A stretch of DNA of 64,000 nucleotides, from positions 111,778-175,777 of the forward strand of contig NZ_VHQI01000002.1 of assembly GCF_006517625.1 (NCBI RefSeq). Direction: 5' to 3'. The notes under the pieces are model-generated. The model was not told the DNA's origin, made no database searches, and saw nothing but the letters and a program-made list of their open reading frames with translations. A program made the translations under genes and the position numbers. Of this stretch, positions 30,124 to 38,327 are shown in pieces. Each line of letters starts with the position of its first letter. Within the stretch, counting starts at the first letter, position 1. Source of the stretch: Mixta tenebrionis (lineage in GTDB: Bacteria > Pseudomonadota > Gammaproteobacteria > Enterobacterales > Enterobacteriaceae).

Positions 30124-30369
30124 TTAAAGACAACGGCGCTGGCTGCGGCTAGAATGTACCGCTTCGTAACGCTTACGCCGTTGCGTACGACGTTTTAGTA
30201 AAAGGACGTCAGTTTGTGTTTCAGTGACTTTGTTATTTTTTACGTCACCTGAACGCTTGTGTCATACAATAGATCTATGACCACGGCCATTGATGATTAA
30301 AAATGGCGGATAAGCGTTGAAACTATCGATTTTCCAGCAAAAAGACAAGTTTTCACAGGCATACGAAGC

Positions 30370-31470
30370 GTGATCATCATTAGATATCTGGTTCGGGAAA
30401 CGCTAAAAAGCCAGCTGGCGATACTCTTTATCCTGCTGCTGATCTTCTTTTGTCAGAAGCTCGTCAGGATCCTGGGCGCGGCGGTGGACGGCGAGATCCC
30501 GACAAACTTAGTTCTTACCCTGCTTGGGCTCGGCGTGCCGGAAATGGCGCAGCTTATCCTGCCGCTCAGTCTGTTTCTGGCCATCTTAATGACGCTGGGG
30601 CGGCTCTACACCGAAAGTGAAATTACGGTGATGCACGCCTGCGGCTTAAGCAAGGCGGTGCTGGTCAAAGCGGCGATGTTTTTGATGCTGCTGACGGCGG
30701 CGGTGGCGGCGGTCAACGTACTCTGGCTCAGCCCCTGGTCGTCGCGTTACCAGAGCGAGGTGACGCAGAACGCCAAGGCCAACCCCGGCGCGGCGGCGCT
30801 GGCGGCCGGGCAGTTCCAGCAGTCCAGCGACGGCAACAGCGTACTGTTTATTGAAGATGTTAAGGGCAACGCGTTTGGTCACGTTTTCCTTGCCCAGCTG
30901 CGCCCTAAAGGCAACGCGCGCCCGTCGGTGGTGCTGGCGGACAGCGGCCATATGGAGCAGCGTCCGGACGGTTCGCAGGTGGTGACGCTGGATAAGGGCA
31001 CCCGCTTTGAGGGCACCGCGCTGCTGCGTGATTTCCGCATTACCGATTTCACCAACTATCAGGCGATCGTCGGCTATAAAACCGCCACGCTCGATCCTGA
31101 CGATGCGGAGCAGGCCAGCTTCCCCAGCCTGTTTAAGCAAAATTCGGCGCAGTTCCGCTCCGAGCTGCACTGGCGGCTGACGCTGGTCTTTTCCGTGCTG
31201 GTGATGGCGCTGATGGTGGTGCCGCTGAGCGTGGTGAACCCGCGTCAGGGGCGCGTGCTGTCGATGCTGCCGGCAATGCTGCTCTATCTGATCTTCTTCC
31301 TGTTGCAAAGCTCGCTGAAGTCAAACGGCGCGAAAGGGCGGCTCGATCCGGCGGTCTGGATGTGGGCGGTTAACCTGAGCTACCTGGCGCTGGCGATTGT
31401 GCTGAACCTGTGGGATACGGTGCCGATGCGGCGCCTGCGCGCCCGCTTTACGCGTGGAGGTTCAGTCTGA
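30370..31470 (+). CDS. lptF: LPS export ABC transporter permease LptF
   Basis: A 366-aa inner-membrane permease of the LptB2FG lipopolysaccharide extractor. It aligns with E. coli LptF from MIIIRYLVRETLKSQ onwards and, like it, starts with GTG. N- and C-terminal membrane helices flank a periplasmic beta-jellyroll. The stop codon shares one base with the lptG start (TGATG). Confidence 0.98.
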   Translation: MIIIRYLVRETLKSQLAILFILLLIFFCQKLVRILGAAVDGEIPTNLVLTLLGLGVPEMAQLILPLSLFLAILMTLGRLYTESEITVMHACGLSKAVLVKAAMFLMLLTAAVAAVNVLWLSPWSSRYQSEVTQNAKANPGAAALAAGQFQQSSDGNSVLFIEDVKGNAFGHVFLAQLRPKGNARPSVVLADSGHMEQRPDGSQVVTLDKGTRFEGTALLRDFRITDFTNYQAIVGYKTATLDPDDAEQASFPSLFKQNSAQFRSELHWRLTLVFSVLVMALMVVPLSVVNPRQGRVLSMLPAMLLYLIFFLLQSSLKSNGAKGRLDPAVWMWAVNLSYLALAIVLNLWDTVPMRRLRARFTRGGSV

Positions 31471-32546
31471 TGTTTGGCGTACTCGATCGCTATATCGGTA
31501 AAACCATCTTTAACACCATTATGCTGACGCTGTTTATGCTGGTATCGCTCTCCGGCATTATCAAGTTTGTCGATCAGCTGCGCAAAACCGGCCAGGGCGC
31601 CTATACCGCGCTCTCCGCCGGCTATTACACCCTGCTTAGCGTGCCAAAGGATATCGAGATTTTCTTCCCGATGGCGGCGCTGCTCGGCGCGCTGCTGGGG
31701 CTGGGAACGCTGGCGCAGCGCAGCGAACTGGTAGTGATGCAGGCTTCTGGTTTTACCCGTCTGCAAATCGCTCTGTCGGTGATGAAAACCGCCATTCCGC
31801 TGGTGCTGTTGACCATGGCGATCGGTGAGTTCGTCGCGCCGCAGGGCGAGCAGATGGCGCGCAACTTCCGCGCTCAGCAGATCCTCGGCGGCTCGCTGCT
31901 CTCTACCCAGTCCGGGCTGTGGGCGAAAGATGGCAACAGCTTTATTTATATAGAACGCATCAAGGGCAGCGATGAGCTGGACGGCATCAGCATCTACAAC
32001 TTCAATGACCAGCGTCGGCTGATGAGCGTGCGCTACGCCGCGACCGCCACCTGGGATAAAGAGAAGCGGCGCTGGAAACTGGGGCAGGTGGATGAATCAG
32101 ATCTGAACGATGTACAGCAGATCACCGGCAAGCAGAGCATCAGCGGCGAATGGAAAACCAACCTGACGCCGGACAAGCTGGGCGTGGTGGCGCTCGATCC
32201 CGATGCGCTGTCGATTCGCGGCCTGCATAACTACGCCAAATATTTGCAGCAGAGCGGCCAGGAATCCGGGCGCTACCTGCTGAATATGTGGAGTAAAATC
32301 TTCCAGCCGCTGTCGGTGGCGGTAATGATGCTGATGGCGCTCTCTTTTATTTTCGGGCCGCTGCGCAGCGTATCCATGGGGGTGCGCGTGGTGACCGGCA
32401 TCAGCTTCGGTTTTCTGTTCTACGTGCTGGATCAGATTTTCGGTCCGCTTAGCCTGGTATACGGCCTGCCGCCGATACTGGGCGCGGTGCTGCCCAGCGC
32501 CGCTTTCTTCGCTATCAGCGTCTGGATGCTGATGAAGCGTCGTTAA
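31470..32546 (+). CDS. lptG: LPS export ABC transporter permease LptG
   Basis: The 358-aa second permease subunit of LptB2FG, with six predicted membrane helices and a periplasmic domain. The start MFGVLDRYIGK is the family N-terminus and overlaps the lptF stop by one base. Followed by a terminator hairpin; the downstream genes are not those of E. coli K-12. Confidence 0.98.
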   Translation: MFGVLDRYIGKTIFNTIMLTLFMLVSLSGIIKFVDQLRKTGQGAYTALSAGYYTLLSVPKDIEIFFPMAALLGALLGLGTLAQRSELVVMQASGFTRLQIALSVMKTAIPLVLLTMAIGEFVAPQGEQMARNFRAQQILGGSLLSTQSGLWAKDGNSFIYIERIKGSDELDGISIYNFNDQRRLMSVRYAATATWDKEKRRWKLGQVDESDLNDVQQITGKQSISGEWKTNLTPDKLGVVALDPDALSIRGLHNYAKYLQQSGQESGRYLLNMWSKIFQPLSVAVMMLMALSFIFGPLRSVSMGVRVVTGISFGFLFYVLDQIFGPLSLVYGLPPILGAVLPSAAFFAISVWMLMKRR

Positions 32547-32552
32547 CCCTGC

Positions 32553-32583
32553 GGCGCGGCAGCCGATTGCCGCGCCCGTTTAT
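32553..32583 (+). terminator. Terminator of lptFG
   Basis: Stem GGCGCGGC/GCCGCGCC with an 8-nt loop, followed by CGTTTATC, six bases after the lptG stop. The T-tract is short. Confidence 0.65.
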
Positions 32584-32954
32584 CTCTTCTGCTCTCTTCT
32601 GGCCGCATTGCGCCTGGCCCTGTTCGAATTATTGTAAATTCGCCCGCCTACGATTTTTCTTACCGCTGCGTTAATTAAAAATGTAATGCTGAGAAGGAGT
32701 TATTGTTCGCGCCCGGCATATTATTTTGGCTGTTTCGCTGAGAAAAAAGTTTCCCGCCAAATAAAAAGTAATAAAAACAGGGCCGCTTTAGTCATTACTG
32801 TCAGCAGGATTTATATTTCTTAACAATTTGCCACGGCTGATTATTACTTAAGTCGCCGTTTGGTCTATGCTTTATAACTATTACGGTAAGTTATCGGTCA
32901 CCGACATGATAATGAACGCATATTCTGACACGGCGCTATTTGCAGAGGTAATCA
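32584..32954 (+). other. Non-coding leader before the DUF2382 genes
   Basis: A 371-bp AT-rich stretch with no supported gene. It presumably carries the promoter of the two stress-type genes that follow; GCAGAGGTAATCA before 32955 supplies the ribosome site. No clear sigma70 pair stands out. Confidence 0.4.
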
Positions 32955-33362
32955 ATGGATAAAAAAATCGCGCCGCAGCAGCAAAAGGCGGAACGGCAGG
33001 AAAGCATTCCGTTGGCAGAAGAGCAGGCAGAGGTCAGCACTACCCACGTGGTAGACCGCCGCATCCGTATTCAGCGTTCCACCACCAGCGCCGAGCAGCT
33101 GCTGGAAGCGGAGCTGTGGCGCGAAGAGGTGGAGATAACGCGCGTTGAAAAAAATGAGCCTGTTGAAGAGGGTTATTTTCCCCAGGTTCGTCAGGAAGGC
33201 GAGGTATTAATTGTGCCGGTGATTGAAGAACAGGTGGAAATAATTCGGCGCCATATCCTGAAGGAAGAAGTTCATATTCATAAACTGAAAAAGCGCGAGC
33301 ATTTTCAACAGCAGGTCACATTACGTAGCCAGGAGATAGAGATCAACAAGGAAGATAATTAA
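32955..33362 (+). CDS. DUF2382 (YsnF/AvaK-type) protein
   Basis: A 135-aa, highly charged protein with one DUF2382-like domain. Strands built of alternating charged and valine/isoleucine residues are typical: TTHVVDRRIRIQRSTT, EEVEITRVEKNEPVEEG and EVLIVPVIEEQVEI. No signal peptide or membrane helix. DUF2382 proteins are often linked to general stress or desiccation, with no known biochemical role. It precedes another DUF2382 gene by 28 bases, so they are probably one operon. Confidence 0.8.
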   Translation: MDKKIAPQQQKAERQESIPLAEEQAEVSTTHVVDRRIRIQRSTTSAEQLLEAELWREEVEITRVEKNEPVEEGYFPQVRQEGEVLIVPVIEEQVEIIRRHILKEEVHIHKLKKREHFQQQVTLRSQEIEINKEDN

Positions 33363-33390
33363 CCGTAAACCTAAGCACGAGGAGACTATA

Positions 33391-34578
33391 ATGGCACATG
33401 AAAAAATCGTTACTGCTTTTAATCAGCTACAGCAGGCGGAAGTCGCTAAAGAGAAACTGATTGCCGAAGGTATCGCGGAAAGCCATATTGATATTATTTC
33501 CGGTGAAAGATTGCGCGTGGAAGGTAAAGAGATCCGTCATCCCAGCTTCTGGCAGCGCCTGTTTGGCGATGACGTCGATGACGACTACGCCACTGAATAT
33601 AACAAAGCGATTCAGGGCGGCGGCGTGCTGCTGACGGTGCGCGCGCGCAAAGAAGATGCCGATCGTATCGAAACCCTGCTGGATCAATATGCTAATGACT
33701 ATTCCGCCTCCTGGCGGCGTGCCGATACCACCGGCCATCAGCGCGAACATCTGGGCGAAACCAACGATCTTTCCGGGCGCACGACTTCGGCAGGTTTTAA
33801 CGCCGGCGCCGCTGGGGTAACCGGCAAAACCGATCCCACTGCTGGCGTGCCCGGCACTCTGGATCATGACAGCGATAAATCTATCGCCGGCAAAACCGGT
33901 GCGACCGATCTGCTGAGCGGTAAGAACAATAGCGGCGTTACCGGCACCTCCACGAGCGGCGTAACCGCGACTTCCGCTACCGGCGCCACCGGTACGGCGG
34001 CAACAGGCGTGGCTGGCGCTGGCGTCACCGGCACTTCCCTTAGCGGTAAAGAGCAACATGAAGCGTTGAAGCTGGCGGAAGAGCAGGTAGATATCGGCAA
34101 ACGTCAGGTCAGCGACGGCACCGTACGTCTGCGCCGTTATACCGTGGAAGATGAGGTGGCGGAAGATGTATCGCTGTTTGAACAGCATGCCGATGTATTC
34201 CGTAACTCCGTGAACGAGCCAGCCTATCTGCACGACGTCGACTGGTCGGATAAGACCATTGAGGTAGAGGAATCCCACGAAGTGCCGACGGTAAGCAAAA
34301 CCGCACGTATTAAAGAAGAGGTAGGCGTGCGTAATGAAACCACCGAACGGGTAGAGACAGTGAAAGATACCGTACGCCGGCAGGAGGTTGAGGTTGAGCA
34401 GACCGGCGCCAAAGGTCTTGATAAAGATCGCGCTGGCGTTACCGGCGGCCTGAATAACGATCCGGTTACTGGCGCCAGCGGCAACGATCGCCCGGTTGGC
34501 ACCACCACTTCCGGTTTTGAAAAAGACAGCCTCACCGGCTCCAGCGATAAAGATCGCCTGGGCGGCCTGAAGAAGTAA
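33391..34578 (+). CDS. Two-domain stress protein (YflT/GSP17M-like + DUF2382)
   Basis: A 395-aa protein in three parts. Residues 1-105 resemble the general-stress-protein 17M (YflT-like) domain (TAFNQLQQAEVAKEKLI, then a GGVLLTVRA strand). Residues about 110-220 are a low-complexity Gly/Thr/Ser/Ala linker rich in VTG and ATG-type triplets. Residues 225-345 are a DUF2382 domain, followed by another Gly/Asp-rich tail ending KDRLGGLKK. GAGGAG lies 9 bases before the ATG. Related to YsnF/AvaK proteins; function unknown. Confidence 0.82.
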   Translation: MAHEKIVTAFNQLQQAEVAKEKLIAEGIAESHIDIISGERLRVEGKEIRHPSFWQRLFGDDVDDDYATEYNKAIQGGGVLLTVRARKEDADRIETLLDQYANDYSASWRRADTTGHQREHLGETNDLSGRTTSAGFNAGAAGVTGKTDPTAGVPGTLDHDSDKSIAGKTGATDLLSGKNNSGVTGTSTSGVTATSATGATGTAATGVAGAGVTGTSLSGKEQHEALKLAEEQVDIGKRQVSDGTVRLRRYTVEDEVAEDVSLFEQHADVFRNSVNEPAYLHDVDWSDKTIEVEESHEVPTVSKTARIKEEVGVRNETTERVETVKDTVRRQEVEVEQTGAKGLDKDRAGVTGGLNNDPVTGASGNDRPVGTTTSGFEKDSLTGSSDKDRLGGLKK

Positions 34579-34593
34579 TTCGTTGTTCTCCTC

Positions 34594-34624
34594 GCCCGCG
34601 CTGAGCTATTGCCACAGCGCGGGC
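34594..34624. terminator. Hairpin between the DUF2382 gene and yjiN
   Basis: A 10-bp perfect stem GCCCGCGCTG/CAGCGCGGGC lies at the convergent junction and overlaps the yjiN stop. No T-tract; bidirectional termination is inferred from position. Confidence 0.45.
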
Positions 34625-35874
34625 AGCTGCGTTATCAGCCACAGCAGCAGCCCGATGCACCCGCCCACCAGCGTTCCGTTGATCCGAATAAACTGTAAAT
34701 CCTTGCCGATATTCAGCTCTATCTGCTGCGACATCTCGCGGGCATCCCAGCTTTTTACCGTATCGCTGATATGACGCGTCAAAAATGCCGCAAACTCCGG
34801 GGCGATAGTTTGCGCCGCCTGTTCCAGATGCTGATTCAACGAGGCGCGCAGCGCCCGATCGTTAACCAGCGTTTCGCCCAGCCACAGTCCTGCCTCGGTT
34901 ATTCGCTGGCCGACGCGCGAATCATCAGCCGAGAGATCGGTTTTCAGCCAGCCGCGCAGATCGTGCCACAGTTCGCCGATATAGCGATTTAGCGCCTCGT
35001 CCTCTTTAAGGTAGCCTTTAATAGTTTCTGCCCGCGCCGCCATATCGGGATCGGCCTTCAGACGCGTGAGCAGTTTTTCTACCGCGCGGTTAAATCCCAG
35101 ACGCAGCTCGTGGCCCTGATCCTGGCTTACCTCATCCAGCAGCGAGTTAACCGCACTGGCAACCAGCTCCGCGCTGTGTTCGCCCAGCCATTCCGTCGGC
35201 AAAACTTTTGCCTTGATCGGATGCTCGCGCTTCAGCCAGCGCACAATCTGCAGCGCAATAAACTCACGCGTGCTATCGCGGTTCAGCAGGCGTAGCAGCT
35301 GCCCGATAGCCGCATCCAGCAGCGCCTGATGACGATTATTTTTCGTCAGGCTTTCCAGCAACAGCGCGCTTGAGCGGGTCAGATCGACTTTATCCAGCGC
35401 TTTATGCACCGCCCGTCGGATAAAATTTTGAATACGGGCGTCATCGGTAAAATCAAGGAAGCCGCGCATCAGCTGCAACAGATGCAGGCCCACGCGCCGG
35501 GCGTTATCCGGCGCGCTCAGCCAGCTGCCGGCCAGCTGTGCCGGATCGTAACGGCGGATTAACGCCAGCAGCGTATCGGTGCCGAGGAATTTTTCCTGGA
35601 CAAAACGCCCAAGATTTTCACCGATGCGATCTTTATTACGGGGGATGATGGCGGTATGACGTGAAATGAAAGGCACCGGAACGCGCCGGAAAAGGGCGAC
35701 GACGGCAAACCAGTCAGCTAAAGCCCCAACCATTGCCGCTTCCGCTATCGCTTTCAGCGCGCTAACCCATAGCCAGGGCGGCATAAACAGGGTGGATATA
35801 AAGGTGGCTGCCGCAATCAGCAGCAGGGAAAGCGCCAGGCGCTTAGCTCGTTTCAGTTCGTTTATTTTCTCCAT
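34606..35874 (-). CDS. yjiN: DUF445 inner-membrane protein YjiN
   Basis: A 422-aa protein matching E. coli YjiN across its length. N-terminal membrane segments lie about residues 15-35 and 40-60 ([19 protein letters not shown]), and a C-terminal segment [21 protein letters not shown] anchors the other end. The long middle is helical and soluble. DUF445 proteins have no assigned biochemical function. Confidence 0.93.
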   Translation of the reverse strand: MEKINELKRAKRLALSLLLIAAATFISTLFMPPWLWVSALKAIAEAAMVGALADWFAVVALFRRVPVPFISRHTAIIPRNKDRIGENLGRFVQEKFLGTDTLLALIRRYDPAQLAGSWLSAPDNARRVGLHLLQLMRGFLDFTDDARIQNFIRRAVHKALDKVDLTRSSALLLESLTKNNRHQALLDAAIGQLLRLLNRDSTREFIALQIVRWLKREHPIKAKVLPTEWLGEHSAELVASAVNSLLDEVSQDQGHELRLGFNRAVEKLLTRLKADPDMAARAETIKGYLKEDEALNRYIGELWHDLRGWLKTDLSADDSRVGQRITEAGLWLGETLVNDRALRASLNQHLEQAAQTIAPEFAAFLTRHISDTVKSWDAREMSQQIELNIGKDLQFIRINGTLVGGCIGLLLWLITQLPALWQ

Positions 35875-35970
35875 GCTACCAGCATAGCGTAGCGCGTTAA
35901 GAAAATCGTGCTTCCCTTGACGATGGCGTTTCAGGAAGGCCCCTCATCGGCATGAAGAGATGGCGCCGCT

Positions 35971-36453
35971 TCAGGTAAAAACGAACCACAGCGCCAGCAG
36001 GGCGGCGAGCAATATGATCCACAACGCTACCAGCAAACGGACGCTGCCTCTTTTATTAAATAGTGAGAAAGATGTTTTCTCTGAAGAAAAGTCTGATGAG
36101 GAAATATTTACCGGCTTTCCATCGCATTCTTCTACCGTTGCTGAAAGGGTAATACCTTTTTTAGGTACGGTAATAATGATATTGTCATCAATACCTACGC
36201 GTTTCAGATTCTTCCGTAAAATAGAGATGTTCTGGTAAAGCGTATTAACCGTTACCTCCATCCCGTGCTTGCGCCAGACCTCGTTCATAAATTCTTCCTG
36301 GGTAATTATGTCGCCCTTGCGCTCAATCAGTAATGTCAGACAACGGCTGGCAGGCTGATTAATTTTTGTATCGTTTCCCGGATAAAATTTACTTGAAGTT
36401 AATGTATGATTTATCGGATCGAAGATAGCGTTGTTATTAATGCAGTAGAACAT
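35971..36453 (-). CDS. Membrane-anchored winged-helix regulator
   Basis: A 160-aa protein with an OmpR/CadC-type DNA-binding domain at residues 1-105 (recognition region EVWRKHGMEVTVNTLYQNISILRKNL about 58-83). One membrane helix (137-159) ends at the C-terminus with no periplasmic sensor domain. GAGGAA is 9 bases before the chosen ATG; a 13-codon upstream extension is less likely. Divergent from the fimbrial operon, so probably its regulator (inference). Similar short CadC-like proteins sit beside other enterobacterial fimbrial loci. Confidence 0.8.
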   Translation of the reverse strand: MFYCINNNAIFDPINHTLTSSKFYPGNDTKINQPASRCLTLLIERKGDIITQEEFMNEVWRKHGMEVTVNTLYQNISILRKNLKRVGIDDNIIITVPKKGITLSATVEECDGKPVNISSSDFSSEKTSFSLFNKRGSVRLLVALWIILLAALLALWFVFT

Positions 36454-37050
36454 GGTTAATTCCTCGTCGATAGAGTCCATAAGTAACAACATGTAGCTGG
36501 CGGGTAGCGGCTCAAGCTAACATAACAGCATTATCCATTCAAACGCTCTTGGGAAACGGATGAGATCCAGACGATACATAATCTTATTTATTATATTCTT
36601 TAAATCTTGTAATTTTTAATTATGTATTCTTTTGCTTTTAATTTATTGATTTCAATCATATTTGCAACGGTTGCTGGCGTGGTTGTTGCCAACAGCGCAT
36701 TGATAATGTGAAGTTTTATTTACTTTTCCTGAATTGTTGATTCTTCACTTTCTCTCATCTTTTTTTATTGTAATTTTAATGCCGACAAGACGGTGTGAGA
36801 GTAAGGCGTTAGTCGCCCTTATAATATGGAGTCAAATAATGCGCTGGCGGGTTAATAACCTTACGGCACTATTTTGATAAGAAGTTGCAAGGGAGACTTT
36901 TCGTAACCTAACGCCTGATTTTATCTACTGTTTTGCTCTGAGAACGTTTGTTTATGAAACTCTCTGTAATTCAGAGAATAAAAGGAATCGTGTCCGTTCG
37001 TTTTTAAGATACGAGTACTATTTCGCTTACAATAGCTGATAAGGATATAT
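36454..37050 (+). promoter_or_regulatory. AT-rich control region of the fimbrial operon
   Basis: A 597-bp stretch between the divergent regulator and the major pilin, much more AT-rich than the flanking genes, as is common for H-NS-controlled fimbrial promoters. TATAAT at 36820-36825 is a candidate -10 without a good -35, which would leave a leader of about 220 nt. AAGGATATAT gives the ribosome site at 37051. Confidence 0.5.
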
Positions 37051-37569
37051 ATGAAACGTTTTAACAAAATCTCATTAGGCATGACTTTGTTGTTTGCATC
37101 CGCATCCGTGCTTGCTTATGACGGCACCGTCAACTTTAATGGCGAAATTATCGATAATACCTGCCGACTGTCACTGGATGGCGGCCCCAGCCTGGTAGTA
37201 CCGATGGGATCGGTAAATAAAAGCAGCTTTACCGGCGTAGGCTCTACCGCCTCTACCACAGAGTTTGTTTTAACGCTGAGCGAATGCCCGGCTGGCGTTG
37301 CCAGAGTGAAATTTGATGGCGCCGGTTATGAAGGTAATAACGACGTATTAGCGCTGAGTCCAAGCGCGAATGCGGCCACGGGCGTTGCTATTCAGCTCTA
37401 CGATCAGAATATGGACAGGCTGCCGCTGTTCAGAGCGTCCAGCGCGTATGAAATGCAGGCGGACGTAGATAACCCGCTGAGATTCTATGCCAGCTACATT
37501 GCTATGAATCAAAACGTGACTCCAGGTACGGCCAATGCCGTAGCCACCTTTACGATGAACTACAACTAA
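37051..37569 (+). CDS. Type 1-like major fimbrial subunit
   Basis: A 172-aa pilin. The signal peptide is about residues 1-22 (cut after VLA), followed by YDGTVNFNGEIIDNTCRL, the usual start of chaperone-usher pilins with the first disulfide Cys; the partner is in SECPAG. The donor strand and beta-sandwich pattern fits the family. Secreted and polymerised on the cell surface. The first gene of a pilin-chaperone-usher-tip operon, and followed by a strong hairpin. Confidence 0.92.
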   Translation: MKRFNKISLGMTLLFASASVLAYDGTVNFNGEIIDNTCRLSLDGGPSLVVPMGSVNKSSFTGVGSTASTTEFVLTLSECPAGVARVKFDGAGYEGNNDVLALSPSANAATGVAIQLYDQNMDRLPLFRASSAYEMQADVDNPLRFYASYIAMNQNVTPGTANAVATFTMNYN

Positions 37570-37577
37570 TCGTCTCC

Positions 37578-37607
37578 GCAATGGGCCGCCGGCGGCCCAT
37601 TGCTTTT
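37578..37607 (+). terminator. Intra-operon terminator after the major pilin
   Basis: A perfect 13-bp inverted repeat (GCAATGGGCCGCC and its complement) directly abutting, followed by TTTTCTC. It lies 8 bases after the pilin stop and before the chaperone. Partial termination here would give excess pilin over assembly proteins. Confidence 0.88.
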
Positions 37608-37622
37608 CTCAGGATAGCGGAA

Positions 37623-38291
37623 ATGTATAAATGGATTTTCAGCTTTCTGCTGCTTTTATCGCTGGTCAGCAGCGAAGCATCAGCGGGCGTGGTTATCGGC
37701 GGAACGCGTATTATTTTTCACGGCGATCGCAAAGAGGCCACTATCAGCGTCAACAATACCGATGCGACTTCCTGGCTGGTTCAGTCATGGACGGAAAGCC
37801 TGGACGGTGGTAAAGCCCCCTTTATTTTCTCGCCGCCGTTATTTCGCCTCGACGGCCAGCAAAAAAACGTTTTGCGCCTTTTATTTACCGGCGGCAACCT
37901 GCCGGAAGATCGGGAAAGCCTGTTCTGGGCAAATATTAAATCGATTCCCGGCGCTACCGATGATGAGAACATTTTACAAATAGCGATTAAGAATCAGCTT
38001 AAGCTGATCTATCGTCCAACGGCGATCAAAAAAGCCTTAAAACCCGATATTTATGAAAAATTGCAGTGGAGCCAGCAACAGGGCCGGCTGCAGGTTAATA
38101 ACCCGACGCCTTTTTATATGAATTTTCATTCTGTCGTGGTCAACGGTAAAGCCGTTAATTATCCAGAGTGGGTGGCGCCTTTCGCCAGTAAAACCTACGA
38201 CATACCCCAGCTGGCGGCGTCGGGCAAAGTGAGCTGGCGGGTGATTAATGATTTTGGCGCTCCGACGGCAACGTTCGAGGCGGCCTACTGA
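37623..38291 (+). CDS. Periplasmic fimbrial chaperone (PapD family)
   Basis: A 222-aa protein with a signal peptide (about 1-21, ending EASA) and the two-domain Ig-like PapD fold. Family marks are GTRIIFHGDRKEATISVNN, the FRLDGQQKNVLRLLF segment, and NQLKLIYRPTAIK with the conserved basic subunit-binding residue. It donates a strand to nascent pilins. The start at 37623 gives the signal peptide; the longer frame does not. Confidence 0.93.
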   Translation: MYKWIFSFLLLLSLVSSEASAGVVIGGTRIIFHGDRKEATISVNNTDATSWLVQSWTESLDGGKAPFIFSPPLFRLDGQQKNVLRLLFTGGNLPEDRESLFWANIKSIPGATDDENILQIAIKNQLKLIYRPTAIKKALKPDIYEKLQWSQQQGRLQVNNPTPFYMNFHSVVVNGKAVNYPEWVAPFASKTYDIPQLAASGKVSWRVINDFGAPTATFEAAY

Positions 38292-38327
38292 GTTCTGCAT
38301 AAATACGTTATTGAATAAGGAAATGCC

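Noticed and set aside
36804..36916. 9-bp inverted repeat AGGCGTTAG / CTAACGCCT flanking 95 bp before the pilin gene, like an invertible fim switch
   Set aside because: A 9-bp inverted pair is expected by chance in about 600 bp, similarity stops at the repeat edges, and no recombinase gene is nearby.
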